Source of the DNA: Bathymodiolus brooksi
Lineage: Eukaryota; Mollusca; Bivalvia; Mytilida; Modiolidae
DNA length: 64,000 nucleotides
Direction of reading: 5' to 3'
Assembly: GCA_963680875.1 (NCBI GenBank)
Contig: OY804578.1
Location: forward strand, 103,755,689 to 103,819,688
The notes under the pieces were generated by a model that saw only the letters and a list, made by a program, of their open reading frames with translations, was not told the origin of the DNA and did not search any database. The position numbers were made by a program, and so were the translations under genes. Of the stretch, positions 19,382 to 34,300 are shown piece by piece; positions within the stretch are counted from its first letter, which is position 1; each line of letters begins with the position of its first letter.

Positions 19382-22300
19382 GTGAGTTATACTAAAATTT
19401 CCGGATTTTTTAAATACATTTTAAGAGAAAGCATGCACAGGTGCTTGCGGCATGGAAAGACCACTTTTTAGTTTGGGTCAGGTGAGCTATTGTCACCACT
19501 GAGCGTCTGTCGTCTGTCTTCCGTCGTCCGTCCGTCCGTCCGTCCGTTAAAATTTCACATTTTAATCAACTCCTTTGAAGCCAACTGGGTCAATTTGAAC
19601 CAAACTTTGGTGGAATGGTCCTTGGATGGCCCCCTTCCAAACTTGTGTCAGGTGATCCCGACTTCCAACCAAGGTGGCTGCCAAGCTAAAAATAGAAAAA
19701 ACGAGGGATGAAGTTTTAATTGTCCATTGCTGCTTTAGTATAAGTCAAAATGAGCTCAAATTTTAACTGCAGCTAAATGGCAAGGAGTAGTTTAACATAT
19801 ATTCCGAGTTTTTCTGTGAAAGTTTCCTTTCAGCCGATTTATACCGATTAAGCAAATTAGGCATATTTTGATAAAAGATCACATTTAAATCGTCTCCTCT
19901 GAAACCGCTGAACCAAATTAAACCAAACCTGGCAGGGATGGTCCCTGGGTGGGTCTCATTTCAAAATTGTGTCCGACAGCCCCACCCTCCATTCAAAGAT
20001 GGCTGTTGTTACTAAAAATAGAATTTTCTTCAATTATCCATTGCTGCTTTAGTATAAGTCAAAATGAGCTCAAATTTTAACTGCAGCTACATGGCAAGGA
20101 GTAGTTTAACATATATTCCGGGCTTTTCTGTGAAATTTTTTGTTCAGCCGATTTATACCGATTATGCAAATTAGTTATATTTTGATAAAAGATCACATTT
20201 AAATCTTTTCCTCTGAAACCGCTAAAACAAATTAAACCAAGCCTGGTACGGATGGTCCTTGGGTGAGTTCCTTTCAAAATTGTGTCCGACAGCCCCGCCC
20301 TCCATAAAAATAGAAATTTCTTCAATTGTCCATTGCTGCTTTAGTATAAACCAAAATGAGCTCACATTTTAACTGCGGCTACATGGCAATGAGTAGTTTA
20401 GCATATATTCCGGGTTTTTCTGGGGAATTTTTCGTTCAGCCGATTTATACAGATTATGCAAATTATGCATATTTTGATAAAAGATCACATTTAAATCTTC
20501 TTCCCTGAAACCGCTGAACCAAATTAAACCAAATTTGGCTGGGATAGTCCTTGGGTAGTCCCATTTCAAAATTGTGTCCGACAGCTCCACCCTTCATTCA
20601 AGATGGCCGCTATTACTAAAAATATAAATTTCTTCAATGCTGCTTTAGTATAAGTCAAAATGAGCTCAAATTTTAACTGCAGCTAAATGGCAAGGAGTAG
20701 TTTAACATATATTCCGAGTTTTTCTGTGAAATTTTTCTTTCAGCCGATTTATACCGATTATGCAAATTAGGCATATTTTGATAAAAGATCACATTTAAAT
20801 CTTCTCCTCTGAAACCGCTGAACCAAATTAAAGCAAATTTGGCTGGGATGGTCCTTGGGTGGTCCCCTTTCAATATTGTGTCCGACAGCCCCGCCCTCCA
20901 TTCAAAATGGCTACTGTTACTAAAAATATAAATTTCTTTAGTTGTCAATTTCTGCTTTATTACAAATCAAAATGAACTCAAATTTTAACTGCAGCTACAT
21001 GGCAATGAGTAGTTTAACATTTATTCTGGGTTTTTCTGTGTGATCTGTTCAGCCAGTTTATTCCGTTTAGGAATATTATGAGATAAAAATCACATCAAAA
21101 TCTTTTGCTCAGAAATTTGAGTTGAAATGATCTTTGGGGGACCCACTTTCAAAATTATGTGTAACACCCCCATTTTCTATCAACTTTAGATGTTAAATTG
21201 AAAAGCAGGTGAGCGATTACAGGCTCCTGGGAGCCTCTAGTTATTTATTTTGTACAGATGTTTTTTAAATAACATTTCTCTATCATTTCAGCTTATTTTC
21301 TTATATCTAACCAGTTTTTGCCCATACTCATACAATTTTATGGTAATAGAAGCTTAAAAAAAGAGAAAAATCTGGAAGAAAAAGAGGAGGGGGTGTATTT
21401 TATTACTAATATGTTCTTTCATATGTCTAAGTTCATTGTTTTTTCAAAATCTGATTACGTTTTATTTTTCATTTGTAAATTTTTGTTATTTCCCTCAATG
21501 AGAGGAGAGGAGGGGACATCCATCCCCGTTTCAATTTGTGCACTAAAATAATCCACAACAAATTGTCTGCTGCAGAAGTGAAAAAAATAATAAACTAACA
21601 CGAGTCCTACTTCTAAGTTCTAAAGATTGACCTGGTTATATTTTGTTCAATAACATGACATGTTTGTTTTTATTTGATAAATGTAATGATACGGAAGTGG
21701 TCAACAAGACGGAGATGAAACGCTCATCAATACCGCAAACAGGAAAGATATACATGTATAAATCAACGAACGGTGTATTCTCGAGTTGATTATCGTTTAT
21801 GAATTCACAATAGAATTAAAATTAGATGTTTATTGTACCTTTTTTCTTTAGCGATACATTGACCTTAGTACAGGGGTCGTCATCGAATGGTAGTTGGATT
21901 TACAACTATCTATACAATCAATGCCTATCACCACCAAAGTTGTGAGTTCGAATCCCGCTCATGCCGAGGTGTACTCGATGCAACATTATGTGATAAAGCA
22001 TGTCAGTGACTTGCGACAGGTCGGTGGTTTTCTCCAGTTTCCCCCCACCAATTTAACTGACGACCACGATATAACTGAAAGTGGCGTTAAACACCGTAAC
22101 TCTAATCCGAACCATAGCCTTAGTACACTATCAGTACTTCTTTTCAGTTCTCCAATTTTAACAATTGTTTTGATGTATTTCGGATCAAAGCTGCATATAA
22201 CCGCACCGGTGATGTTGTGCCGTTGTTAGATCGTGGGTTCTTTAAAACTGATAATTTCTGTTTCTACGCTACGCATATACCATTAAGGAACAAGGGCAAA

Positions 22301-25300
22301 AACTGTTTGGCCTGCAAACAGGATAATGTGTCCAAGTGGAGCAACATGTCTACCCGCGGACTGTTTTTTCTCTCTCAGTGAGATAGCACTATAAAATCCA
22401 GCTAAGCGTGTTGGTCTATAGTACAAAGCGGACTCGTCATCATCTCATCGAATCTATCCTGTCTCGCCATGGCATAGCTAAAATAAATTGCTCGTTGTCG
22501 TTAAACAACAATCACTCACTCAAAGCTATATACAGTAACTAGTTGAATACTATATTCAACAAAGCTATTTATTGTACCTTTTAAATGAATAAATTGATTC
22601 ACGGGGCATTGTTGACCATCTATGTATGATTACTGTCTAACATGGAAAGCAACATACTTGGATAGTCAACCAGGCCTTGTGATTGATGTCAAACTTCCAC
22701 ACTGGTATTACTGTCGAATTTAGTTTGTGGCCATCTTCTTATCCAAGGACGGACCTGCGTTCTTTAATCCTATTGAACCGTCTCCTTCTTATAGCATCAA
22801 GAATAATTATAAATGCATAGGGTTGCAGCGATACCATTTTCATCAGTGGGAACCATTTTGTTTTGGAGGGAAATATGATTTTTATATTTTAAAAAAACCA
22901 AAGACATAAAAAAAAAAAAAAAAAATCAAAAGTACACGGTTAATTGCTAGGTGTGAATGGCGGTGTCGTATACTCCAAAAATAGAATATGATTTGTAGTG
23001 TACGATTAATCTTACCGTGTGAACTAGACTTTATAATCAAAGTAAATTTGTCAACGGTTTCTCTATTAAGAACAGTTTGACGAACAACAGAAAAGTCTGC
23101 GGAAAGAATGTGGATGTAAGTAAAAATGAAGGAAACAAGTCCATAGAAACGACATTTTGGCATTTTTATAGCCGTTCTTCATCTTACAATCACAATTTGA
23201 GTTTAATTTTCAAATCATTTTGTTCATAATTGCTATGATAGTGACGCATATTTGTTTCAGAGATACGATGGTATTATCTTGTGTAACGAAATTATGTTAA
23301 TATCATGGTCATTTGGATATCATGATAGATTGATCAAGAATGCTTTAGTTCAGATGGTCGAGCTGTTGTATTCGGTGCACAAGACGGGGGTTCCAGTGCT
23401 GTGCGGGGTTCGATCTGAGATCGGAACGTTGCACTTGAACGTTAAGGCGTTTTTCTTACAAATCAATACAACAGTAACTATTAGTTATCATAAATTATGA
23501 TTTAGTTTAATTATAGAAGTCTAGTTTATTTATTTATTGTGTAAATATTTCTTCTCAGTCCATCTTGTAAACTCCAAACGAAATCAAAAATATTTCTTGT
23601 TTTATTACCACATAAGGGCTAAATTGGAAAGATTAATTATTTACAGGATTTATATTAATATTAAGGACTTATCAATTATGTTTCTTTCTTTTTTGCATTT
23701 ATATTTTATTCATTTAATTATTATTAAAGAAAAGTATTCTCCATTTGTATGTTGTAGAAATTATCGATTTCGGTTGAGAGATACCAGGGTTTAAAAGGTT
23801 AATGGAATGTATTTTCGGACGCTAAGAAGGCCACGGTCTAAAATCTAGAACATTGCAATCCAAATACAATTTAAAGTATACTAACTTACGTTAATGACTA
23901 TTCAGAAAAACTTATCAAGAACAAACTTGTATAATAGGGTCAAAATATGGAATGGTAAACTTTTTTTGTCGGGTTATGTAATGCTACACATTTTTAGTTG
24001 CAAACAAACGGCTTATCTGAGAAATATTTACAAGAACGAATATAGTACAAGTAAACTTCTCTATACCTATGTATATGCTTTATTGAGAAATAAAGATATT
24101 TAAAGATATATTTATACATAGCGGATTCTTTTCAATGGTTTGTTGTATATTCCCCCCTCCCCCAATCACTAATGAAATTGAAAAAAGAAGAAGATACAAT
24201 TACCGTAGATTGGGTTCTGTTCAGATTTAAACAAATATTACTACTGTTATTATTAGTGTAATTACTTGAAGAGTTTGAAGATACCAAAGGGATAATCAGA
24301 ATCCGTATATCGAAGAAGAACAGACAACACAATGGCCAAAAGGACAAACAACGATCTGCAAAACATACATATAAAATTAAAGTTCGAGTAACACGAACCT
24401 CACTAAAAACCGGGAGTGAACTCATGTGTTCCGGAAGGTCCCTGCTCCACTAGTGACATCCGTCGTGTTAATCTAGTTACAAGCCCGGTGAGAGTCATGA
24501 ATGAGGAAAGGACCGGAAAGTGTTTACGACAGTGTGGAACATATCCGTTGATTTCGGCCAATTGCACTTTTATTTTACATTTTATTTAGACGACTTTGGT
24601 TATCCTGTTTAGGCGCTTTTGTTTTATTGCTCCCAAATTGTTAAATTATTTGACTTCCCAATCTTTCGATTTTGAGCGTCACCTGATGAAAGTTCTTCCA
24701 GAAACGCGTCGTGCGCACTAAATTTGATATCTACGTTTTTATTCATTGATTTCATATTGCAGTTATTTTTGTCACTGTGGACGAAGAATACATTCAGACG
24801 AATGGATCCGAATTTCATTTACGTTTTTTGATCTGTACGATCTAAATTTAATTAAATTGTGATCTTTAGATCGGGAGTCGAAATCTGATTTGTTATTTCT
24901 TGTTTTCGTTCTTCCCTCTTGTATCGAAATATAAGAGTTCGAAATGTGGAACATCAAATTTCCTTTGATCATTGTTTATTTACCGTGCTTGTGTGTTTTT
25001 ACTGCCTATCAACTACATGTCAGTGCCTATCACTGATAAGGTTATGAGTTCGAATCCCGTTCATGGTGAAGTGTACTCGATACCATATTATGTGATAAAG
25101 TTTGTCTGTGACTTGCGACAGGTCGTTGGTTTTCTCCAGATCGACCGGTTTGCTCTACCAATAAAACTGACCACCACGATATAACTGATGTCATTACGAG
25201 ATATCAGGGGTCGAAATCTGGAATGTTAAATATGAGCAAAATGTGTAAATCGATGTCATACGAGATATCAGGGGTCGAAATCTGGAATGAGCAATAGGAG

Positions 25301-28300
25301 CAAAATTTGTAAATCGTTGTCATATATACTTTAGGAGATATCATGGGGGTCGAAATGTGGAATGACGAATTATTAATGATGGGATTAAAATTTGGAATGT
25401 TGGAATATGTGTCATAGAGATCTACGAATATATATTTTTTAAGCCTAGAATACATAATTATGTTGGATATACATATTGTATCTTCCATGTTTGTGCTGCC
25501 AAAGTTCATAGTTTATGCTGCTGTGTATTGTATAGGAAAAGAGAACATATTAAATTAGAGAAAAAAACATGAATAGATTTTGAACATAAACATGTAAAAT
25601 ATTTTAAAGTGTTGTTTTTTTTCAAGGTTCAGAATTTCCACCATTGAAAGATGGAACGTTACGGCTATATAGTATGAGATTCTGTCCCTTTGCACAAAGG
25701 ACCAGATTAGTTCTTGCACATAAGAAGATACCGTAAGTAAATGAAAGACCATTCGGTATTCTGATTGATTGATTAAATGATTGATGCTTAACGCCAACTT
25801 TAGCAGTATTTCAGCTATTTCGTGGCGTTATGATCAGAATATTTTCAAATACACAAATGTAATGATACAGCGCCGAATTCTGTTTGTGCGCCCAGTATCA
25901 AAACACCACAATAACTGACCCTGTTTACATCCGTGTAAAGATACCAAGATCAACAGATAAATATAAACACAAGATGAAACCAGGAAAACCGTACCGGTCG
26001 TATAATGGTTAGCGTACTTACATCGAGTACGGTAGGTCGTGAGTTCGAATGCCAGTCGGGTTAATAAAAAAGACTAAATTTGGTCTTTGCTGCTTCTCCG
26101 CTCAGCACATAGCATTAAGGAGTACGAAATGTGTTCGGAATGAGTATAATGTGTCCCAGTGAAGCCAGCGACATATCTTTAAGCGGACTGTCGGTGTTTT
26201 AACGCCATATATAGAAATCTAACTAAGCATGTTGGTCTAGTCTAAAGTGGTTATTGGAAACAGATTAGGCCACGTAATGATGGATTCCCGTTACAAGCAA
26301 GAATTTAAGGCTAACAACGGCGTACATCATATACATTTATCTAGAGTATAATGATATTTATTGACATATTGTGGGAATCCCGTTATAAATAGAACATTAC
26401 CACACAAACTATTATCTTTGTTTCATTTTTTTTTTTTTTTTTTTTGCATAAAATTTGATGTATATTTCCACAATTTGCCATTGTTTACCGGTGTCTTCGT
26501 CGTTGAGATTACACATGTGCATGATGTCTCCCTACTGATCTCGGGGAATTTTCAAATGAAGACTGTTCTCTTGTGTGTTGACACAAAAATATTGAGTTAC
26601 TGCTTTTTTAATGAAAAAACATTTAATCTAAATTGTGAAATAAATTACTTCTTTTCCATTCATGTTTTTATGAATGATTAGCTTAAAAATGTGTTTGTAG
26701 AAAACTATGGTCTATTATCTGGAACCCACATGTTGTACCATGATATAAGCCCCGCCCACTTGTATTTGGATTCAATAAAGTTATAATGGTTGGTTAATGA
26801 GTATGATACAATATACATTCCAGACTCTGATTTTCTACAAGCACATTTCTTAAGCAGAATAATCCATAAAAACTTCAAAGAAGAAAAAGTCATTTCTGTT
26901 CCAAAACATAAATACTATGTATCTTACTCATGAACTTATTCAAACAAACTTTTCGAATTCGTTTGTTTAAATAAGTTAATTCGTAAGCCCCGTTGAGTAT
27001 ATAAAAATTACAAAGACAAAGAAATGTCACATTGCATAATACCGATTAGGGTTAGGTGGTAGGTTATGGTGTTTCAGTTATATCTTGGCGGGCGGTTTTA
27101 TTGGTGAAGGAAACCGGAATTACCTGCCGCAAGTCACTGACAAACTTTATCACATATTAAATGTTATATCGAGTACACCTTGCCTGAACGGGATTCGAAC
27201 TCACAACGTTAGTGGTGATATGCACTTATTGCATAGGTAGTTGTAAATCCAAATTGCCATATGATCACGACCACGACGGCTCGTTAATTCGTAAGACCCT
27301 TGGAATATATAATACATTTTGTACTTGTAAAGACAAAGAAATATCACATTGCATAATCAAATCAATCAAATCATTTATTGGATAAAGCATAGCTAAATAC
27401 ATGTACTTCATAATCACAATGTTGCGTAATCCAATACAATCACAAACATATATAAACATAGAGATAACACATAATATCATAATATTAAGTCTTCATATAA
27501 GAATATAATCTTTAGGGATGAACACATCAGTCAGATAATAATATCATAATGTTTATTATCATTTTGGGAGTATAATAATTAAATAAGATTAAAATTATTA
27601 TTATCATTTGAAATTTTTGCCAGTTACTTGAGGAAAGTTAAATATTTTTAAAAGTTGAATCTCTGAGTGAGTAGGATTCTTTTAAATATAAGCAAATGTT
27701 ATTTAAATCTTGAACTGAACTAGGATTGAGGAGACGGTTGATTGTCACCTCTGTAGTTTCATTAAATTTCCTATTAAACAGTGTAAAGAATTTATCTCTC
27801 ACTCTCATATATGGGACACTCTATTAAGAAGTGATGTTCATCTTCAACCTTATCTTTACATGCTTTACAGAATCTCTCATTAGCTAGTATTGTGGGTTTG
27901 CAATATCTGCCAGTTTCAATAGCAAGGCTGTGTGCACTTAATCTAAGTTTTGTTAAGAAAGAGCGCACATATCTATTAATATTAAATGTTAGATACTTTT
28001 GTATTTCAAAAGTTGCGAGGATTTTACTGAAAAATCTCAGTTTTCCTGTTTCGCTATTTCTTATATGTATTAACTGGTTCATAAGTTTACCAGAATAATA
28101 GGTACTCATTTCCTTACTAAATTGCACATGAGAGAGATCCAAAGTATCTAAATTAAATATAGTTTTTAGTTGTTCCACAGATTTCCCCCAAGAAAGACAG
28201 TTTTGAGAGTGTAACTGTTTGTCTTCGTCAAAAGCTGATCTTAGTAAATCATATACATAATCCTTGGACTGTCCAATCTTTATCAGACGGTTATAATATT

Positions 28301-31300
28301 TAAACATAAGTTTAAAGGCCTTAAAACACAGTGGTTCAAGTCCCAATTCTGCATGAATAGCAAGATTGGGGGTCTTACCATGTACACCAAGTATTTGTTT
28401 CATAATCATATTTTGTGTTTTTTCGAATGATAAATTATGTAAATTTCTATGTTAATTTTATGATCAGCTATCCAAATCTCGGAACCATAAGTTAGAATAG
28501 GAGTGATCATGGAATTATATAGTTTTAACCATTTTTGTACTAATAAACTATCAGATGATGGTATATTAGCTTTTAAACCAAAAAATGCTTTCCTAGCTTT
28601 TTGAGCTAGGATTTCTGCAGCATAATTAAGTTTTCCACTACAGGTTAGAGTTAAACCTAGATATTTATATTCTTTTACTAGTTCTAATCTATTATCATTA
28701 AGATCAAACAAGTATGCGTTACTGTCAGTTTTTGCTTTCCTTTCAGTTTTAGAAAGAATCATAGCTTTTGTTTTCTTTATATTTATGTTGAGCCTCCACT
28801 TATCGCAATAGTTGTCCAAGGCATTTAGACAGTGTTGTAAACCAGTTGGAGATTCTGAGAGGATTACTAAATCATCTGCATATAATAGATGATTAAATGT
28901 ATGAACGCCTAGACTTACTGGTTTAGTTTGTGTGTTGTCAATAAAACTTGACTTAATGTCGTCCACAAATATGTTGAACAATGTGGGGCTTAAGCTATCC
29001 CCTTGTTTTACTCCAAGGGTTGTTAAAAATGGTTCACTATATGAGTCTCCAAATTTACATGAATATAATGTATTAGAATACATATCTTTGATAAGTTTTA
29101 GAAAGTTACCCCCAATGCCCTTATTCTCTATTTTCTGGAAAAGAACATTTCTGTCTATGATGTCGAAAGCCTTTTTGAAATCGACAAAGCATACATAAAG
29201 TTTACTCTTAAGTTTATGTAAATATTTGTTTATCAATGTTTTCAAAATAAAGATGTGATCAGTGGTTCTGTAACCACTCCTAAAGCCTCCTTGATTAAAG
29301 CTTATAAGTTTATTTATTTCAAAATAATCTGTCAACCTTTTTTGTAGCAGGGAGGTAAAGAGTTTACCAAGGCAGCTAGTAACACGGATACCCCTATAGT
29401 TATTACAGTCATTTGGATCTCCAGATTTATAAATGGAGGAAATAAGTGAATGATTCCAAAGTTTTGGAAACTTTCCACTCTTCAGGATTTTATTAAATAG
29501 CTTTACTAAAGTTAAAATTAAAGTAGAGTTTCCTGTTTTTATGAATTCGTTTAATATTAAGTCAGTACCTTCTTTTTTACTATTTTGTAGTCGTTTTATA
29601 CCTCTCTTTATTTCACTACAGTTAAAAGGGAAATCTAAAGGGGAAGGGGTGTGAGCTGTCCCAAGAGTGGGTTCAGCTCTAATTAAGTCACTTGAATTAT
29701 TATCTAATAGAGATTTATAATATTCAACCCACTCAGATTCAGAAATTGAATTTGATGACACAGTTTGTCTCTTTTTTATCTTCTTTAAAGACTGCCAAAA
29801 TTGTTTAGAGTCTCTCGGAGCAATATTATTAATTTCGTCAATGAAAGAGGAGAAAAACTGATGTTTTAAATGTTTTTTAAGTTTATTAATTCTCGCACAC
29901 AATTACAGTATGTGTCCAAATATTTTTGGGATCTTTTTGCAGCTTTTTACCAAGAGATCTCAATTCTCTTCTGAGCAGAAGACAGTTATTTGACATCCAA
30001 GGTTTCTTAGGTTTTGTCTTTTTAATTTTATTATTAGGACGCCTTGGACGTTTGTAAATTAAAGTTTTTGAAGCTGCATTTAGGTAAATGTTGTTCATCT
30101 TTGATACCAGAACATTAATATCATCAAATTTGTCATTGTCTAATAATGAATTTAAGTAAATAATACTATCTATTGAATCTTTTTCTAGTAATGCATCCTT
30201 ATAGGAATTGCATTGATTTTCATCCCATTTATAATGGCCTGTATAAGTTAAATTTTTGGTTGGAGTTATCTCTCTTTGTATAACAGATTTCATATAAACT
30301 GATATCAAACAATGATCAGAAAATTCTACAGGAGAGTGTACTATGAAATGTTCAATATCATAAAAAATACTATGAGAAGCAATCATGTAGTCAACTATAC
30401 TCTGTCCATTATTATTATAAAAAGTGAAATATCCCAATGAGTCTCCGAGGAATCTCCCATTCAAGATTCGTAAATGATGATCCTTACAAATATTTGTAAG
30501 AAGGCTACCATGCAAGTTATGGTTTTCGTCTAATTGTTGACGATGAAGAGGAAAATCGGCACGATAGTCTGATGGAACAGGGCATTCATTTATATTATCA
30601 TTATTATCATCATTTGGAATAAAATCTTTTAGTCCGCTAGTCCGGGTGTTTAGATCACCGCAGAGTAGAATTTCACCCTGTTCCTTAAATTTCAGAATCT
30701 CATCATGTAATTTTGAGAACACTAACTCTGATTCTAGCTTTGAATAATATGGTTTAATATAGCAAAAACACAAGTAGGTAGTTTTCTTTAAACCGAAGGT
30801 AATTTTATCTAACTTGAGCCATATTGAAAAGCTAGATCTCTGCACTACTGTGACATTTTTTCCTATATAAGGTTTGCAGTATACTGCGATCCCTCCGGAG
30901 GGTCTTCCTCGTCTTTTACGCTTTGTAGCTTTTATTATTAAAGGAGGGGGAAAATTAGGAAGATTCCTTGGAGTGTCATTAAGAGTTTCAGCAAAACCAA
31001 CAATATCATATCTATTTACATAGGATAAAAAATCCTCATCTTCACTCTTATGTTCATTTAAACCATGAACATTCCAAAATCCAATGTTAAACATCGTGAA
31101 AACACAACAAAAAACGTACAATGTAACCAGCAACACCAGATGAATCGATAATGAGTTTAAATATTCAATAAAGCAGATAATTCTATTTAGAGTTGAAATA
31201 GTTATATTAAAATGGATATGTGGAACTTTGATTGAATAAATCAATCAAATTGTTTTTGAAAAACTAGAAGGAATGAAATACATTTGAGAGCTTTGTATAC

Positions 31301-34300
31301 AGCAAGGCAAAATGCAAACAAAATTTATTAATTTCTTTGCCAAAAGTAGTGTTTCTCTCTTATTATCAAAATTGTTTCCTTCCCTCATATTTGAGTAGGT
31401 ACATGTAAATGAAAAGACTATATTATACCAATATCTAACTATTTGAAAACTACATAAAAAATGCATTTTAAGAAATATTATATACATCAAGGCAAAGTGC
31501 AAACAAAATTTATTTAACGATTATATTTTCAACAAATATTTATATGTATATGTAATATTGAGGCACCGATATTTTCAGATTTGAGACCATAAATGTTGAT
31601 TTGAAGAACAAACCAGTATGGTTCTTGGAGAAGAACCCCCTCGGTCTGGTTCCATTTTTGGAACAGGATGGTAAAATTGTTTACGAATCTGTCATTTGCA
31701 ATGAATATCTCGATGATGTCTATCCCCAGGGAAAGTTAACCACCGAAGACCACTACAGGCGTGCACAAGACAAAATTCTGATGGAAATGTTCGGCAAGGT
31801 ATTTTTCTAACTTATTTCTTACTATAAATCTAGTTGCGGATCCACAGCTCTTCTAGTCTTTTTGTTTTTGTACTATGGTCACAAAAAAAGAAGAAAAAAA
31901 ACCACACACACACAAGGGCTACGGTTCCACAGCTAATTCCAAGCACAATGGAAAGTGTCATTGGCTTGAAAAGGGGATATGGGTAGAGATGAAATACACT
32001 CGATAACCAATAAAATGATTAATGGTACCCCGTATAAATATTCATTGAAATTGTCGATTTGTAGTAGTCACCCCACAATATAACTGAAATATTGTTGAAA
32101 ATGGCGTTAAACACCATAACCCCCTGTAGTGGTCAAACTACTGTTTATCGACTCTATCCTTTAACTATTTTTTTTTATTGATCTACATTGTATTACACCT
32201 AATGACATGATATCACTGAAATATTGTTGAAAGTGGCGTTAAACATCATAACCTTAACCTTAATTACAATTAGTAGTACCAGTCTAGTCGACTTATAATG
32301 AAATCTAAGGGGGCCATGAAATCTCTTCATTATAACCAAACTCCAATATAACCAGATCTGTTATAAAAACGTAGATATCAAATGTCATGCGCACGACGCA
32401 TTTCTGGAATAACGTCATCAGAAACCTGTACGTTCAAAACCCAAAATACGGTATTTGAAAACCAAATAATTTTAAAATCTTTATCAAGGGGATTGATGGG
32501 TATGAATAATCTGTTCAATATAACAAATATTTCATTATATATACTTTATTAATGCTCTTTTATACCCTTATAGGGTTGACGGCATAAAACAAACATACAA
32601 ACATGAATATATATACATGTACAAACATGAACATACAAATCAATCGTACATTAAAACAAACATAATAATTATACAGCTATATTGAGTCCACTCTCCTCAG
32701 TGCTAATGACTTTTGAATGAAAGGGGCAGCAAGTTGCATAAGACATGAAGAAGATAAAAAAAAAAAAAAATCGAGATTTTGAATATGATTATTTTCCATC
32801 AATTTTGGGTACAAATTTTCAATCTGGGTTAAAAATTCCTTTCTTAATAATTCGTAGTGGACTGGAATTTTTCGGGGTTTTGGGTTGTTGTTTTGTTTTT
32901 GTAATCCTACTATGGTTGTGGAACTCAAAAAAAAAAGACTCAACTAACAACTAATTTTAATTAGTCTAGATAAGAACTATCATGTCTGCAGGTTAGTTGA
33001 CCTAGTCTAACAACAAGTAGTTTTTTCTCTCTCTTTTTAACATCGTCACTTTTTTATTGAAGTGCCCGTATCAAGCCAGAAAAGTGAGCGATAGTGTATT
33101 TGTGTGTAAGTGGTATCTATTTGTGCTTCTACGATTTTTGAACTGTTACGTCAGTGCTGTACATTTTTTATTTTATTTTATTTTTCATTTTATTTTGTCA
33201 AAGTGATAAAAACGTAGAATATCTAATTTAGTAATTATCACGATGTGTTTCTAGAATAGCCATCATCAGGTCCTCTCATAATCAAAATATTGGAAAGCAA
33301 AACATACAAAAGTCTTTGAGAGCAACTACGGTAATCCAAAAGGACACGAACAGGATAGCCAAAAATCAGCTAATGTTACCTATGCATAAGGGAGATTTAC
33401 CTGCTTTTAGTCTTGAAAAAATTACATTATTTAGGAACTGTAAATTTCGAACATAATTATATCCAATAAACCATGTCAGTGCCGAAGCAACTAATAGGAG
33501 CATGATAACCTCGGGGACTTATACTCCACCAGCATAGGTATCGACCTAGATACGATAACGTAACCCTCAGTCCGCTTTTGCCCCCAGCGAGGGTTACGAA
33601 TCGGTCCCATTCAACGTATGGGAGCAGCGCCCGGAGTGATTCACACCGGGCGGTTTTTTGTCCTAATTCAGTTGTAAGTGGTTGGAAAAATTAACGGGGG
33701 TGAAAGATAAATATGTTTAGGTAAACCTTGAGGTGTTAAGTAAACGCTGCATCAATCCATGGTAGACTTATATCCATCTGAAAATTTGAATGCATGAAAT
33801 CTTCTTTCTGTCCGACATTTTGTTTACAAGTTGCTATTTCACGTGCACTTGCCTCGTTTTGGAGATACCCTTATTTGGATCAATCGTAGTAATACATCCG
33901 CCATAATCGTAGTAAAGTTTTTCATATTTGGCATTCAGATCCATATATGGATAGGCTTCGCCCATCACGAGAGTATACGTAAGGTGCCATGGCGGACAAG
34001 AAACAATTTTCGAATACTAAATCGATCGTGAAAGTAGAAACAGGTATTGTAACATTATTTCGTATCGCCATTACTTAAAAATTGTAGGGAATAATAAGTT
34101 ATGACCAGATATGCAAAAAGAAAGTTGAAATATTCACTTAACGAACATTTTAATTTGCTCCCATACGTTGAATGGGATCGATTCGTAACCCTAACTGGAG
34201 CACAAGCGGAATGAAGGTTACGTTATTGTATCTAGTATCGATCCATTAACATTAATTAAAATATATACAATTTAGTGCACACGACGTGATTCGGGAATAA

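Larger units (their letters stand above)
27358..31250 (-). mobile_element. APE-type LINE, antisense in GST omega intron 2
   Basis: Minus-strand non-LTR retrotransposon of about 3.9 kb: apurinic-type endonuclease, reverse transcriptase, C-terminal zinc knuckle, then an AT-rich 3' region ending in ATTTGATTGATTTGATT-type short repeats. The coding part is split by about three frameshifts but has few stops, so insertion looks fairly recent. Clade not resolved by eye. No ORF1 is seen. Confidence 0.88.

Noticed and set aside
20077..20948. Minus-strand open frames of similar sequence repeated three times
   Set aside because: They come from the ~300-bp tandem units of the Helitron-like element, with different starts and no family match.
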